Shown here in pieces: positions 1 to 8,599 of a DNA stretch of 64,000 bases. The translations under genes and the position numbers were made by a program. This DNA comes from an uncultured Candidatus Saccharibacteria bacterium (GTDB lineage Bacteria; Patescibacteriota; Saccharimonadia; Saccharimonadales; Saccharimonadaceae), in assembly GCA_937898545.1 (NCBI GenBank), contig CALEJV010000005.1, forward strand, positions 62,001 to 126,000, given 5' to 3'. The notes beneath the pieces are model-generated. The model saw only the letters and a program-made list of their open reading frames with translations. It made no database searches and was not told where the DNA came from. Numbering within the stretch: position 1 is the stretch's first letter; each line of letters starts with the position of its first letter.

Positions 1-937
1 CATGGCCCGCCGCATAGATATGCCGCACATTGGTCTGGAAGAATTGGTTCACTTCAATACCATCATCGGGCGAATACGTTACCTCGGCATTATCTAGCCC
101 AATATCAATGGTCGGCTCTGGCTTGGTCGCCACCAAGACACGCTCTACCTCCATCGTCCGCTCAATACCACCACGGATATATTGGACGATCACATTACCA
201 CTTGGGCTACGCATGAGGGAGCGAATCGTCGTTTGCGTTAGGACTGACAGTGGTTGGTCGCGCTGCAGGAGGCTGCTCACCGCCTCACTTACCTCTTCGT
301 CCTCAGTCGGCAAAATGCGTGATGACTGCTCTGCCACCGATACCGTGCTACCAAAGGTCGCAAAGAAATGCGCTAGCTCAATCGCCACCGTCGTCGCACC
401 AATGATCAACAGGCTGCGAGGCGGGCGGCTCAGCTTGAGGGCAGTGCGTGGTGTGAGCCAATCGATCGTCTCAATGCCTGCAATCGCTGGCTGGGTCACA
501 TGCGCCCCTGTTGCGATCAAAATATGCCCTGCTGTTACTTCATGGTCACCAATTGTTACAGTGTGCTGGTCACGTAAGACACCTTTGCCGTAAAATGTAT
601 CAATCCCTTGTTGGTTATAATAGTGCTCGTTATCGCCCGCACCAGTCCGCTCTACCACTGTATTTTTCCAGTGCTGGATAGCAGGGTAGTCAAAATCCAC
701 TCGCGATGTATCGAGCCCAAACTGGTGGCCCTGTTGGATGCGGTTATAGAGCTGTGCCACACCCAGCAGCGTCTTGACAGGGATATCACCCCAATTAGGC
801 GCACCGCCACCAAAGGTATCTGCCTCAATCAACCCCACCTTCTTATCTGCCCGGGCCGCCACCAAAGCTGCAGTACTGCCAGCTGCACCACTACCCAGCA
901 CCAACAAATCATAATCGTAGCGTGGTCGTCGTATCAT
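1..937 (-). CDS. FAD/NAD(P)-dependent disulfide-oxidoreductase family protein lacking the redox cysteines (3' end off window)
   Basis: The visible 312 residues read as a mercuric reductase/dihydrolipoamide dehydrogenase-type flavoprotein. Residues 15-20 (GSGAAG) are the FAD-binding loop, a second Rossmann segment follows near residue 185, and the protein leaves the window just after IYAAGH, where relatives usually have YAxGD. The block that normally carries the active disulfide (GGTCxNxGCxPSK) is GGGAPNWGDIPVK at residues 43-55, with Ala46 and Asp51 in the two Cys positions, so thiol-disulfide exchange is unlikely. It may be a flavin-dependent NAD(P)H oxidoreductase of another kind. The ATG at 937 has AAGGAG nine bases upstream. 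Family call is firm; the substrate is unknown. Confidence 0.85.
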   Translation of the reverse strand, partial: MIRRPRYDYDLLVLGSGAAGSTAALVAARADKKVGLIEADTFGGGAPNWGDIPVKTLLGVAQLYNRIQQGHQFGLDTSRVDFDYPAIQHWKNTVVERTGAGDNEHYYNQQGIDTFYGKGVLRDQHTVTIGDHEVTAGHILIATGAHVTQPAIAGIETIDWLTPRTALKLSRPPRSLLIIGATTVAIELAHFFATFGSTVSVAEQSSRILPTEDEEVSEAVSSLLQRDQPLSVLTQTTIRSLMRSPSGNVIVQYIRGGIERTMEVERVLVATKPEPTIDIGLDNAEVTYSPDDGIEVNQFFQTNVRHIYAAGH

Positions 938-1068
938 GTGGTGGTTCTCCTTAACTCCTGATTGGGCGTTTTCTCTATTATACCACTGGCCTGGGCAAAA
1001 AAGAACGCCAAAACACTCGTCTGAGCCCTAGCCTTCTTGCCAATTCTCTGCTATAATGCGTCATGTTT

Positions 1069-1145
1069 GGCACCGTAGCTCAGCCGGTTAGAGCGCAGGA
1101 CTCATAAGCCTGAGGTCACTGGTTCGATCCCAGTCGGTGCTACCA
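1069..1145 (+). tRNA. tRNA-Met(CAT), elongator type
   Basis: A full cloverleaf can be drawn: acceptor GGCACCG/CGGTGCT, D arm GCTC/GAGC, anticodon loop CTCATAA, a T loop with TTCGATC, and encoded CCA. It resembles the E. coli elongator tRNA-Met. The first acceptor pair is G-U and the last anticodon-stem pair is A-G, so the fold is slightly irregular. A TATAAT hexamer lies at 1052-1057. Confidence 0.93.
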
Positions 1146-1154
1146 GATATGATA

Positions 1155-1188
1155 GGCGGCGTACAATAAGTGCGCCGTTTTGTTTTTT
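1155..1188 (+). terminator. Intrinsic terminator after tRNA-Met
   Basis: A GC-rich hairpin (CGGCGTAC paired imperfectly with GTGCGCCG around AATAA) is followed by TTTTGTTTTTT, ten bases after the tRNA CCA end. Confidence 0.75.
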
Positions 1189-1246
1189 ATCCAAGGCTAT
1201 AGCCTATATCGGATGTGCGAGGATGAATAGTAATAGGGATATATTC

Positions 1247-1279
1247 AAAGCACCTCAGACGCATCACCCGAGGTGCTTT
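1247..1279 (-). terminator. Hairpin downstream of the 38-aa ORF
   Basis: AAAGCACCTC at 1247-1256 is exactly complementary to GAGGTGCTTT at 1270-1279. It lies eight bases past the stop of the small minus-strand ORF. The following minus-strand sequence is AT-rich but has no long T run, so termination may be weak. Confidence 0.5.
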
Positions 1280-1286
1280 CGATCGT

Positions 1287-1403
1287 TTAGAGTTCTACCT
1301 CTGCTAGTTTGCTGTGGCGCGCGGCAATGAATGCCCGCAGCTCTGCCATACTACGCGACCGATTCCAGGTGGCGAGTATGGTTTCTTTCGTCTTTTTTCG
1401 CAT
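1287..1403 (-). CDS. 38-aa basic hypothetical protein
   Basis: A short reading frame begins MRKKTKETILATWNRS and ends LAEVEL. It is basic at the N-terminus and predicted mostly helical. A GAGGG Shine-Dalgarno-like stretch sits five bases before the ATG, and the stop is followed by a clean hairpin, which together make it more likely real than chance. No family is recognised. Confidence 0.45.
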   Translation of the reverse strand: MRKKTKETILATWNRSRSMAELRAFIAARHSKLAEVEL

Positions 1404-1923
<520 letters not shown>

Positions 1924-2005
1924 TTACGGTTCTTATTCTACCAGTGATGAATGCCGATTGTCAAGGATTTAACACCTGAATGTCAATATTTCCGCTCTCC
2001 GCTTG

Positions 2006-2464
2006 TTATTTATCCTTTTGCTGAGCCTGCTCGGCTGCACCACCAAAGAGGAAGGTTACCCACTGCTCGAAGTTACTACTCTGTGTATCGGGGTTAGTGG
2101 GCTTGTCGGTTGGTGGATCGTGTGCCTCAGCACTATTCTTAGGTAGCACAATCACCTTCTCGCCAGGTGCCACTAGGCCAAGTTTCTCACGAGCAGCAAG
2201 CTCTTTGTACTCGTCACTCTCGCGGAAATTCTTTTGGTATTGCAGCGTTTGCGTCTCAAGCTCGGTGAGGACGAGCTGCCGCCGTTTCGTCTCTAGCTCG
2301 CGCTGCTGCGTGTAGTTCTGCTGGAGACGTGCCACCGACTGCCAGGCAAGGTATGTTGCAATCACGAGCGCAAGCGCCAGCACAATGGTATTGAGCTGGA
2401 GATAATCATGCTTGATCTTGTAGATGATGTGGCGCTTGGTAGTGTCGCTGAACACAAACTTCAT
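2006..2464 (-). CDS. FtsB/DivIC-like septum formation initiator
   Basis: A 152-aa bitopic membrane protein of the cell-division FtsB/DivIC type. A cytoplasmic stretch of about 25 residues leads into one membrane segment (about 26-42), then an extracytoplasmic coiled coil (about 45-85, rich in Gln, Glu and Arg) and the family-typical motif AREKLGLVAPGEKVIVLP near residues 90-107. The C-terminal tail (KNSAEAHDPPTDKP onward) is polar and probably disordered. In related bacteria the protein bridges FtsL and FtsQ in the divisome. A TATAAT box ends eight bases before the ATG with no Shine-Dalgarno, so the transcript is probably leaderless. Confidence 0.85.
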   Translation of the reverse strand: MKFVFSDTTKRHIIYKIKHDYLQLNTIVLALALVIATYLAWQSVARLQQNYTQQRELETKRRQLVLTELETQTLQYQKNFRESDEYKELAAREKLGLVAPGEKVIVLPKNSAEAHDPPTDKPTNPDTQSSNFEQWVTFLFGGAAEQAQQKDK

Positions 2465-2565
2465 AGGCTTCTATTATACCGTAAACCGCGCAATTGCTGC
2501 AAAAGCTGCGGGCCAGCAAAAAACACGCTGCGCACCACAATTTTGGTTAAAAATCACTCATAGAC

Positions 2566-2594
2566 TTGCCAGGTGTCGACCTCTGTGCTATAAC
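2566..2594 (+). promoter_or_regulatory. Promoter for the 218-aa protein
   Basis: TTGCCA (2566-2571), 17 bases, then TATAAC (2589-2594). The downstream ATG at 2604 lies nine bases past the -10 box, which decides the start against an upstream in-frame start at 2424 and implies a leaderless or nearly leaderless transcript. Confidence 0.6.
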
Positions 2595-2603
2595 CAATGC
2601 AAG

Positions 2604-3260
2604 ATGACATACAAACAACCCTCTCAAGAGGCTGCTCAACAACGCAGTCCAGAGTCTTTAGTATCACCAGAAACGGTAATAGGATCCGCCACTGCAATAT
2701 TAGGACGTGCAGCATTATTACTACAAAAAAACGGCAAGCAAGGAGATCTCTTAGCCGATTTAATGGGTGATGGATTGCCAGCATCTTCTCACGCACCAGA
2801 CGCCCCACCCCAAGCACAGGCTGAGACACCCTCACCTTGTGAGCAGTCCACTCAGCCAACACGCGAAGACCTCTACGCTCTCCAAATAATCATCAATAGC
2901 TACGATCATCAGGTTGCACAGCACCCACGAAGCAAAGCACTCAAAGAGAAGCGTGCCGCAGCCTGGTATAATCTTGACATTGCTATTGCCAAGACGCTCG
3001 GGATAACACCAGAGCAATATGCCCAGGCACACACCAACCGTGATGCGCAGTTCGATGAGATTGTCCTGGAGCGTATGCGTATCCGCCGCGAAGTGAAAGA
3101 AGCAGCACAAGCCACTCACCCATCCCAAACCGCCGCTCAGCGCAGCAATAGGCCAAAGCGAAGTGCACAAGAAAGATTGTTCAGCCCCCAGGATGCCGCC
3201 GCTGGAGAATATGTAGTGCGTCCAAAACTACCAAAAACCCCTAAGAAACTCGACTACTAG
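2604..3260 (+). CDS. 218-aa hypothetical, disordered N-terminus and basic tail
   Basis: No family is recognised. Residues 1-90 are rich in Ser, Gln, Pro and Ala and look disordered; the middle (about 90-165: DLYALQIIINSYDHQV, KEKRAAAWYNLDIAIAKTLGITPEQY) is helical and globular; the end is basic with KLPKTPKKLDY. It has no signal peptide or membrane segment, so it is probably cytoplasmic. The frame is open further upstream to 2424, but the promoter at 2566-2594 would lie inside that extension, so the ATG at 2604 is preferred. It stands alone between divergent ftsB-like and the tRNA. Confidence 0.65.
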   Translation: MTYKQPSQEAAQQRSPESLVSPETVIGSATAILGRAALLLQKNGKQGDLLADLMGDGLPASSHAPDAPPQAQAETPSPCEQSTQPTREDLYALQIIINSYDHQVAQHPRSKALKEKRAAAWYNLDIAIAKTLGITPEQYAQAHTNRDAQFDEIVLERMRIRREVKEAAQATHPSQTAAQRSNRPKRSAQERLFSPQDAAAGEYVVRPKLPKTPKKLDY

Positions 3261-3283
3261 TGGCATATACACCAACAATACGG

Positions 3284-3289
3284 TATAAT
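3284..3289 (+). promoter_or_regulatory. -10 element of the tRNA-Ile2 gene
   Basis: TATAAT lies 14 bases before the mature 5' end of the tRNA, a normal distance for a short 5' leader. Confidence 0.5.
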
Positions 3290-3303
3290 GTGGCAAGTGG
3301 TCT

Positions 3304-3379
3304 GGGGGCGTAGCTCAGTGGTCAGAGCAGCGGGCTCATAACCTGTTGGCCGCTGGTTCAAGTCCAGCCGCCCCCACCA
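3304..3379 (+). tRNA. tRNA with CAT anticodon, probably tRNA-Ile2 (lysidine type)
   Basis: Acceptor GGGGGCG pairs perfectly with CGCCCCC; the anticodon loop is CTCATAA; CCA is encoded. The body (TAGCTCAGTGGTCAGAGCAG, and TGGCCGCTGGTTCAAGTCCA in the T-arm side) closely follows E. coli tRNA-Ile2 rather than tRNA-Met, so C34 is probably converted to lysidine to read ATA. With the other two CAT tRNAs in this window assigned to elongator and initiator Met, this one is needed for Ile. Assignment to Ile is inference from the body sequence. Confidence 0.85.
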
Positions 3380-3398
3380 TTGCAAAAATTAGTCATAG

Positions 3399-3421
3399 CA
3401 CGCCCATAGTGGCGTGTTTTT
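3399..3421 (+). terminator. Intrinsic terminator after tRNA-Ile2
   Basis: CACGCC and GGCGTG pair around CATAGT, followed by five T residues. Confidence 0.75.
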
Positions 3422-3673
3422 AGTACGCGCAAACGGTATTAATAGGACTATGAGCAACGCAGCTAAGCATAGACTATATCAAGCTTCTAGACCGAGATGC
3501 TACGAAGTTGGCTACAGTAAAAGCGCTTTTACCTTCAAGACCCAGTAGGCAATACCCTTGTAGCTTGGTTGGAGTAATCACCAGGAATCTTACGATTGTA
3601 TTAGCAATATCATATTATTGCTTATTGCAAAACTTCATTGCATATAATCGTTGCCTTCTGCTATACTACGGCT

Positions 3674-3859
3674 ATGAAGAGCAAAAAATTATCCGACAAG
3701 ATCATCATTGCATGGCTGGCGGTGCTTACCATCGGCCTTCTATCACTTATCGGCTGGGCCGTAGCCTTGCAAAACAACTATCACAGTGCAGTCGACTCGC
3801 TTGGCAAACAAGTGTTTGACCTTCAAGTGCAGCTTAATCAAAAGAGTAGGCAGAAATAA
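3674..3859 (+). CDS. 61-aa single-pass membrane protein
   Basis: A small protein with a basic N-terminus (MKSKKLSDK), one strong membrane helix (about residues 9-30) and a short amphipathic tail with coiled-coil spacing (VDSLGKQVFDLQVQLNQ). TTGCAT, 18 bases and TATACT precede the ATG, the -10 box ending exactly six bases upstream, which selects this start over an upstream in-frame one at 3638 and implies a leaderless mRNA. No family is recognised. Confidence 0.6.
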   Translation: MKSKKLSDKIIIAWLAVLTIGLLSLIGWAVALQNNYHSAVDSLGKQVFDLQVQLNQKSRQK

Positions 3860-3962
3860 CCACCATGCATCGTCATCTCATAGAAGACAAGCGCAACCCC
3901 GTACCAGGTATGGCAGTCGTTGATATGTCGTCGTCATAATATTTAGCCGGTAAAGGAGGAAT

Positions 3963-4700
3963 ATGTCTTATTCGGTCATACTCACTCAGCTCGCCAACAG
4001 TGGCTGGACCCAGTGCTCATCAATTGCTCGTGCCTTAACCGAAGCTGGTATTCCTGTACCAACTGAAGCTTATCTACAGAGCGCTTTTGACACATCGGTC
4101 TGGGATACGGTTGCAACGCTATCTAGCGATCTGTCACGACACTTCCAGAGCTGCCCCTTCGCTGGGGAGGCTATCTATGGCCCACTCCTCGTGCCGCACG
4201 CCCGTTTATTTGATGTGCGCCGATCTCAAAGCAGACATATCCGCAGCAGCCAACCTGAGATAACCAAGCCAGACTTTGTCGACGAGCGTCTTCCTCTTGG
4301 CGCTGACCATACTGACCTTGCGGCTCCTTGGACACTCTTTGTCACCATTATCTCTGATGCTGGCCTAGCAATGGGCAGTTACAACGATATCACCGCACAG
4401 CCCAGGAATATATACACCGTCAACGGCTCCGACACGCGCCAACTGATGACCCGACAACTATGGTGTGCGCTCGTCTTGCAAAATCTCCAAGCACCAGACT
4501 GCGAACAACGCAAGCGCTGGACGAGTACACTCTTTGCTGGTGAAGCATCGATTGATGGCAGCGCTGTCTCAGGGACAGTCTTGCATGGCCAAGTGCGCCA
4601 ACGTCTCGGCAAAGCCACTCGTGGTAGTTCGCCAATGCGCGTCCGTCCGGCACTGCACGTGGGGAGCGCTGCACCAATACATAACATATCGTATAGCTAA
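3963..4700 (+). CDS. 245-aa hypothetical protein
   Basis: A cytoplasmic-looking protein with no signal peptide or membrane helix. A strong Shine-Dalgarno (AAAGGAGGA) sits just before the ATG. Scattered features include YGPLLVPHARLFDVRR (about 72-87) and APWTLFVTIISDAGLAMGSY (about 121-140). I do not recognise a family or catalytic motif. It is monocistronic and convergent with the 82-aa gene across a shared terminator. Confidence 0.6.
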   Translation: MSYSVILTQLANSGWTQCSSIARALTEAGIPVPTEAYLQSAFDTSVWDTVATLSSDLSRHFQSCPFAGEAIYGPLLVPHARLFDVRRSQSRHIRSSQPEITKPDFVDERLPLGADHTDLAAPWTLFVTIISDAGLAMGSYNDITAQPRNIYTVNGSDTRQLMTRQLWCALVLQNLQAPDCEQRKRWTSTLFAGEASIDGSAVSGTVLHGQVRQRLGKATRGSSPMRVRPALHVGSAAPIHNISYS

Positions 4701-4933
4701 TTGTTAATAAGTGGCTTATACGCTCACACCTCCTCTCGTACCCCTCTCGCCGTGATAGGTACAAAATAAGAGAAAACCACAATTCATACCCAGCATCGCG
4801 CTCTAGCGCTCTGAGTGGTGCGAGAGCGTGTCTATCGGCGCGAAGTTTAGTTTCTCGTCACGCAGTATAGGCTCGCGGCTTACTTCATCTCATACTCTAC
4901 TTGCTTTGTAGCCCTTCTTGCACTAAGTTCAAC

Positions 4934-4967
4934 AAAAAAGACCCTTCTGTTACAGAAAGGTCTTTTT
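4934..4967. terminator. Bidirectional terminator
   Basis: AAAAAAGACC and GGTCTTTTT flank a TTCTG/CAGAA stem extension, giving A and T runs on both sides. It serves the convergent 245-aa and 82-aa genes. Confidence 0.8.
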
Positions 4968-4985
4968 CATATACACGTGTCCGGG

Positions 4986-5234
4986 TTATTTGGTTGCTTT
5001 AGCAGCCTTCTTGGCGGGCTTTGCCGCGTCTTTCTTGGCAGCAAAGGGGAATTTGTTGCGTGAGTGTTCCTTCACATAGTAGCCCTCAGGCATGTCACAC
5101 GGCTCACCCTTGCCGTTGTTTGGTGATTTGCAAAAATAGTAAATCGTCCGCTTTACGCCACCGCGCAATACCGCATCTTTTTGCGTGTGCAAGTAGTATG
5201 TAGTACCATTCGAACTAGTATATTTGTAAGCCAT
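4986..5234 (-). CDS. 82-aa basic protein with Lys/Ala tail
   Basis: The N-terminal 60 residues form a compact Tyr- and Thr-rich domain (MAYKYTSSNGTTYYLHTQ, then RTIYYFCKS and PEGYYVKEH); the last 20 residues are Lys-Ala repeats (KKDAAKPAKKAAKATK) like those of histone-type or nucleic-acid-binding tails. The ATG follows AGGAGG by five bases. Nucleoid or RNA binding is a guess from the tail only; no family is recognised. Confidence 0.65.
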   Translation of the reverse strand: MAYKYTSSNGTTYYLHTQKDAVLRGGVKRTIYYFCKSPNNGKGEPCDMPEGYYVKEHSRNKFPFAAKKDAAKPAKKAAKATK

Positions 5235-5512
5235 AGTGCTCCTCCTATTTGATCTTACAAAACCTAGCCTACATGCTCACAAAATGGATGTCAACACTTT
5301 GGCAGCGATTTTTTACAGAGATGGCAACCATAGACGCGCGATTTTGTTTTTTGCTTATGGTTATTGTGTATGATAGATGTTGGTACTATTTTTGTACGAT
5401 AAACAGGGGTCAAGCATAAATTTTATGGAGCGTCTAGCGAACGCCCGTTCAAAGCCATCTTGCGTGTTGTACGTGTTGTAAATTATGTTGTAATTTTTTA
5501 TTTTTTGGCTAT

Positions 5513-6148
5513 TTATTTCGCCGCTCGATACTGAACGCGCAGCATAATCCGCAAAATAATCATCCCCACAATACGCCCAAGAATGGCCGAGATAACTACG
5601 CCAGTGAGGAGAATCGTCCAGCCAGCAAAGTCGGGCGACCATAGTGGTGCGCTGAAGTTGTAGTGGTAGAGGCTGGTGTCGGGCATTTTGGCAGTCTGAA
5701 GGCCAGCATTGGCGCTACTGAGCTTGCCAAGCTCCTCGTAGACGCAGCGCACATAGTCAATCGACCAGCTATGGAACCGTGGCTTACACACTGCATCGGC
5801 CTTAGCATTGGCGGTTTGACCAGCACGATTGGTGGTGCTCATTGAGGCGTTAAGCGCAGCCTTGACGTCGCGATTGTACTGCTCTTGCAGGTAAATTGGG
5901 CCAGTATCGGCATTCATATGGGCAGAGGAATACTGCTGGAGGTCGGCGATGCGCTGGCGGATCTGCTCCATATTACCTGCCTTATCAGCCGAGAGAACTG
6001 CTCGTCGCCGCTCAGTCATCCCCACATTATTGAGTCGCAAAAAGGTTGCAGACAGCACGAGCAGCACCATAAGTAGCAGCACCAGATGCCACATCTTAAT
6101 GCGCCGGAGCCGCTTCATCGACCGCTTGACTTGCTGTTTGTTTGCCAT
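5513..6148 (-). CDS. 211-aa two-pass membrane protein
   Basis: The N-terminus is very basic (KQQVKRSMKRLRRIK), followed by a membrane segment (about residues 20-40), a roughly 120-residue extracytoplasmic region with a helical start and two cysteines (CKPRFHSW and VRCVYEEL), and a second membrane segment near residues 173-195 with a basic C-terminal tail. Both ends are predicted cytoplasmic. The frame is open to a GTG at 6172; the ATG at 6148 follows AGGG at eight bases. A minus-strand TATACT at 6187-6192 is the likely -10 box, divergent from murC. Function unknown. Confidence 0.65.
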   Translation of the reverse strand: MANKQQVKRSMKRLRRIKMWHLVLLLMVLLVLSATFLRLNNVGMTERRRAVLSADKAGNMEQIRQRIADLQQYSSAHMNADTGPIYLQEQYNRDVKAALNASMSTTNRAGQTANAKADAVCKPRFHSWSIDYVRCVYEELGKLSSANAGLQTAKMPDTSLYHYNFSAPLWSPDFAGWTILLTGVVISAILGRIVGMIILRIMLRVQYRAAK

Positions 6149-6290
6149 GCTATGTACCCTACGTATGCCCACTTATGCTTTGGTCTAGTATAGCATAACC
6201 TCAATATTGAACCCAGTAGCGCGAGGTGGAGCGATCACGCTCCTTAGCTACCTCTGGTGGTTTTGTGCCAGAGGCGGTACAATGGAAGGT

Positions 6291-7556
6291 ATGAATATCT
6301 ACTTCTCTGGAATCGGCGGCGTGGGCCTGGGGCCATTGGCTGAGTTGGCGCACGATGCAGGGCACCATGTGCTTGGCTCGGATAGCCATGTTGGACTCGA
6401 GACACAAGAACTCGAGCAGCGTGGCATCTCCGTCTCACAAGACCAAACAGGCGAATACCTAGCCTACCGCCACAAGCAAACCCCCATCGATTGGTTTATC
6501 TATACAGCAGCTTTGCCGCCCGATCACCCCGAGCTCGTCTTAGCGCACCGACTTGGCATCTATACCGCTAAGCGTGACGAGCTCCTCACCTATCTCATCA
6601 ACGAAAAAGACCTCCAGCTCATCGCCATCGCTGGCACCCACGGCAAGACGACGACAACTGGCCTGATGGTGTGGGCGCTGCGTCAGCTGGGTGAGCCAGT
6701 GAGTTACTCGGTGGGTACAACATTGAGTTTTGGCCCCAGTGGCCATTATGTGCCAGGTAGTCGCTACTTTGTGTATGAGTGTGATGAGTTTGACCGCAAC
6801 TTTTTGCAGTTCCACCCTTATCTCACGCTGCTGACCTCTGTTGACTACGACCACCCAGACACCTATCCTACCAAGCAGGATTACACTGATGCCTTTAGCC
6901 GCTTTCTCGAGCAAAGCGAATATACCATCATGTGGCAGCACGATGCCGACGCAGGCGTTGTGCCACCACGGCGACGGGCGCGTGTCTTGGAAGATGAGGA
7001 TGTGCAGCAATTTGCACTCGCAGGGGCCCACAACCGAGCCAACGCAACACTGGTGGCAACGGCATGTAAGCAGCTACGGCTTGGCTCGCCCGAGCACATT
7101 CGAGCGGCTATCAATACCTTCCCAGGAGTGCAGCGACGCTTTGAGCGGCTTGGGGCTGGACTGTATAGCGATTATGGCCACCACCCGGTAGAAATCGCCG
7201 CGACATTGCAAATGGCACGAGAATTGTCCGACCACGTTGTGCTGGTATATCAGCCACATCAAAACGTCCGTCAGCATGAGATCCGCCAGCAATACACCGA
7301 CTGTATGGAGCGCGCCGAGCAAATCTATTGGCTGCCAACCTACCTCAGCCGCGAAGACCCAGCCTTGCCTATTCTCACTCCACAGCAACTGACTGAGCAA
7401 CTAACAAACCGTAGCAACGTCCACTACGCCGAGCTCGATGATACCTTGTGGCACGCCATCCAAACTGCCCGCGCCGAGGGCAAGCTTGTGCTCTGCATGG
7501 GCGCAGGCACGATTGATGGCTGGGTGCGGCAGCATCTTGGACGAGGAGGAGCATAA
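6291..7556 (+). CDS. murC: UDP-N-acetylmuramate--L-alanine ligase-type Mur ligase
   Basis: Cytoplasmic Mur ligase adding the first amino acid to UDP-MurNAc (MurC; the related recycling ligase Mpl is the alternative). In order: UDP-binding FSGIGGVGLGPLAELA (5-20), ATP-binding AGTHGKTTTTG (114-124), YECDEFDRNFL, the AGAHNRANA helix, FPGVQRRFE and the C-terminal DYGHHPVEI, then YQPHQNVR. At 421 residues it is shorter than typical MurC (about 460-490). The frame is open upstream to 6207 and an ATG at 6282 also exists; TACAAT at 6278-6283 would overlap the latter and ends seven bases before the ATG at 6291, so 6291 is chosen. A HAD phosphatase follows after five bases. Confidence 0.88.
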   Translation: MNIYFSGIGGVGLGPLAELAHDAGHHVLGSDSHVGLETQELEQRGISVSQDQTGEYLAYRHKQTPIDWFIYTAALPPDHPELVLAHRLGIYTAKRDELLTYLINEKDLQLIAIAGTHGKTTTTGLMVWALRQLGEPVSYSVGTTLSFGPSGHYVPGSRYFVYECDEFDRNFLQFHPYLTLLTSVDYDHPDTYPTKQDYTDAFSRFLEQSEYTIMWQHDADAGVVPPRRRARVLEDEDVQQFALAGAHNRANATLVATACKQLRLGSPEHIRAAINTFPGVQRRFERLGAGLYSDYGHHPVEIAATLQMARELSDHVVLVYQPHQNVRQHEIRQQYTDCMERAEQIYWLPTYLSREDPALPILTPQQLTEQLTNRSNVHYAELDDTLWHAIQTARAEGKLVLCMGAGTIDGWVRQHLGRGGA

Positions 7557-7561
7557 TAATC

Positions 7562-8197
7562 ATGGAGCGTCCACCAGCAATCACAACAATCCTCTTCGAC
7601 GTTGGCGGTGTCCTGATCAACAGTTATGATTATGTGACCAATGATGTACGCCAAGCACTTGGTAATCCAGATGGCTTCGACCAGCGTTGGCCAGCTGCAA
7701 TTCATCGCTACGGCAGCGGAGAGACTAATCGTGCTGCATTCTGGCGTGAGCTTGGCTGCGACCACCCGACGAATGCGCAGCAAGATAGCATTGTCAAAGG
7801 TTTTCGCGAGACACTCACGATTCGCAATCAGGTAATGGGCTACGCCGCTCACCTGGCGACACAAGGCCTACGCGTTGGCATCCTGAGCGACACCATCCCA
7901 GAGCATGCCGAAGTATTACGGCAGAGTGATGTGTACGACGAAGCCATCTTCGACCCCTGTTTGCTTTCCTACGAGACAGGTTACCGTAAGCCAGCACCCG
8001 CCACATACATTCACGCATTGGGACATCTGGGCTTACATCATTGCCCAGAGTCCGTACTGTTTGTTGACGATCGGACGAAGAATATCGCCACTGCCGCCGC
8101 AACAGGTATGCACACCGTTCACGCTGTGCAGCGCGCCACTCAAGCTGAGACCGAAGCTGCTATCATCAATGACATCGCTGCGAAGCTTCGGTCGTAA
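7562..8197 (+). CDS. HAD-superfamily hydrolase
   Basis: A 211-aa cytoplasmic haloacid dehalogenase-like phosphatase. Motif I is FDVGGVLINSYDY (12-24), with the nucleophile Asp13 but Gly in place of the usual acid/base Asp two residues on, as in the YihX-like subgroup that reads FDxGGV. Motif II is ILSDTIPEH, motif III has Lys in ETGYRKPAPATY, and motif IV is LFVDDRTKN. A helical cap lies at about 20-90. It follows murC by five bases with GAGGAG overlapping the murC end, so the two are co-transcribed. The substrate is not evident. Confidence 0.82.
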   Translation: MERPPAITTILFDVGGVLINSYDYVTNDVRQALGNPDGFDQRWPAAIHRYGSGETNRAAFWRELGCDHPTNAQQDSIVKGFRETLTIRNQVMGYAAHLATQGLRVGILSDTIPEHAEVLRQSDVYDEAIFDPCLLSYETGYRKPAPATYIHALGHLGLHHCPESVLFVDDRTKNIATAAATGMHTVHAVQRATQAETEAAIINDIAAKLRS

Positions 8198-8245
8198 TAA
8201 TCAATGGGTGCATCCATACTCAACCAGTCTGAAGTATTATATTTC

Positions 8246-8587
8246 TTACCGATCATCCCCACTACCCCGCAGCTGACCACGCTGTTGGCGGCTGGCGAGC
8301 TTGGCGTTGTTGCGCTGAGCGACTTCCTCAAGGCTCGAGCCAAGCAGGTGCGCCACCGCCGTCACATACCACAAGATATCACCCAACTCTTTGATAATCG
8401 CTTGCTTGTCTACCTCTGTTATCTCACCCTTCTGGTCACGCAGGATCTTCTTGAACTTCTCGAGCACCTCGCCCGATTCGCCGCCTAGGCCCAGCACCAT
8501 ACCCATCAGCTGGGCATTGGCATCGCCATAGGCATAGTCGCTGCTCAGGGTGGTGATTGCTTGCTGTGCGTAGTCGTCGATCTTCAT
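8246..8587 (-). CDS. MazG-like nucleotide pyrophosphohydrolase
   Basis: All-alpha NTP pyrophosphatase of the MazG/dUTPase-2 fold, 113 residues. The metal-binding motif is visible as GGESGEVLEKFKKILRD (about 34-50) followed by KELGDILWYVTAVAHLLG (about 65-82), matching ExxE and ExxD. Such enzymes hydrolyse non-canonical NTPs to NMP and PPi. AAGGAGGATAT precedes the ATG. It is the downstream partner of the HTH-Nudix gene (13-base gap), so both may deal with nucleotide housecleaning. The tail (SRQQRGQLRGSGDDR) is basic. Confidence 0.85.
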   Translation of the reverse strand: MKIDDYAQQAITTLSSDYAYGDANAQLMGMVLGLGGESGEVLEKFKKILRDQKGEITEVDKQAIIKELGDILWYVTAVAHLLGSSLEEVAQRNNAKLASRQQRGQLRGSGDDR

Positions 8588-8599
8588 ATATCCTCCTTG

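Noticed and set aside
30..593. 187-codon open frame on the plus strand
   Set aside because: It lies antisense to the flavoprotein gene, whose frame carries FAD-binding and Rossmann motifs; the plus-strand product has no family-like features.
2424..2603. N-terminal extension of the 218-aa protein (60 extra codons)
   Set aside because: A good promoter (TTGCCA-17-TATAAC) lies inside it and it overlaps the start region of the divergent division gene.
8140..8343. 67-codon minus-strand frame between the HAD and MazG-like genes
   Set aside because: It overlaps both real genes in another frame and has no start signal.
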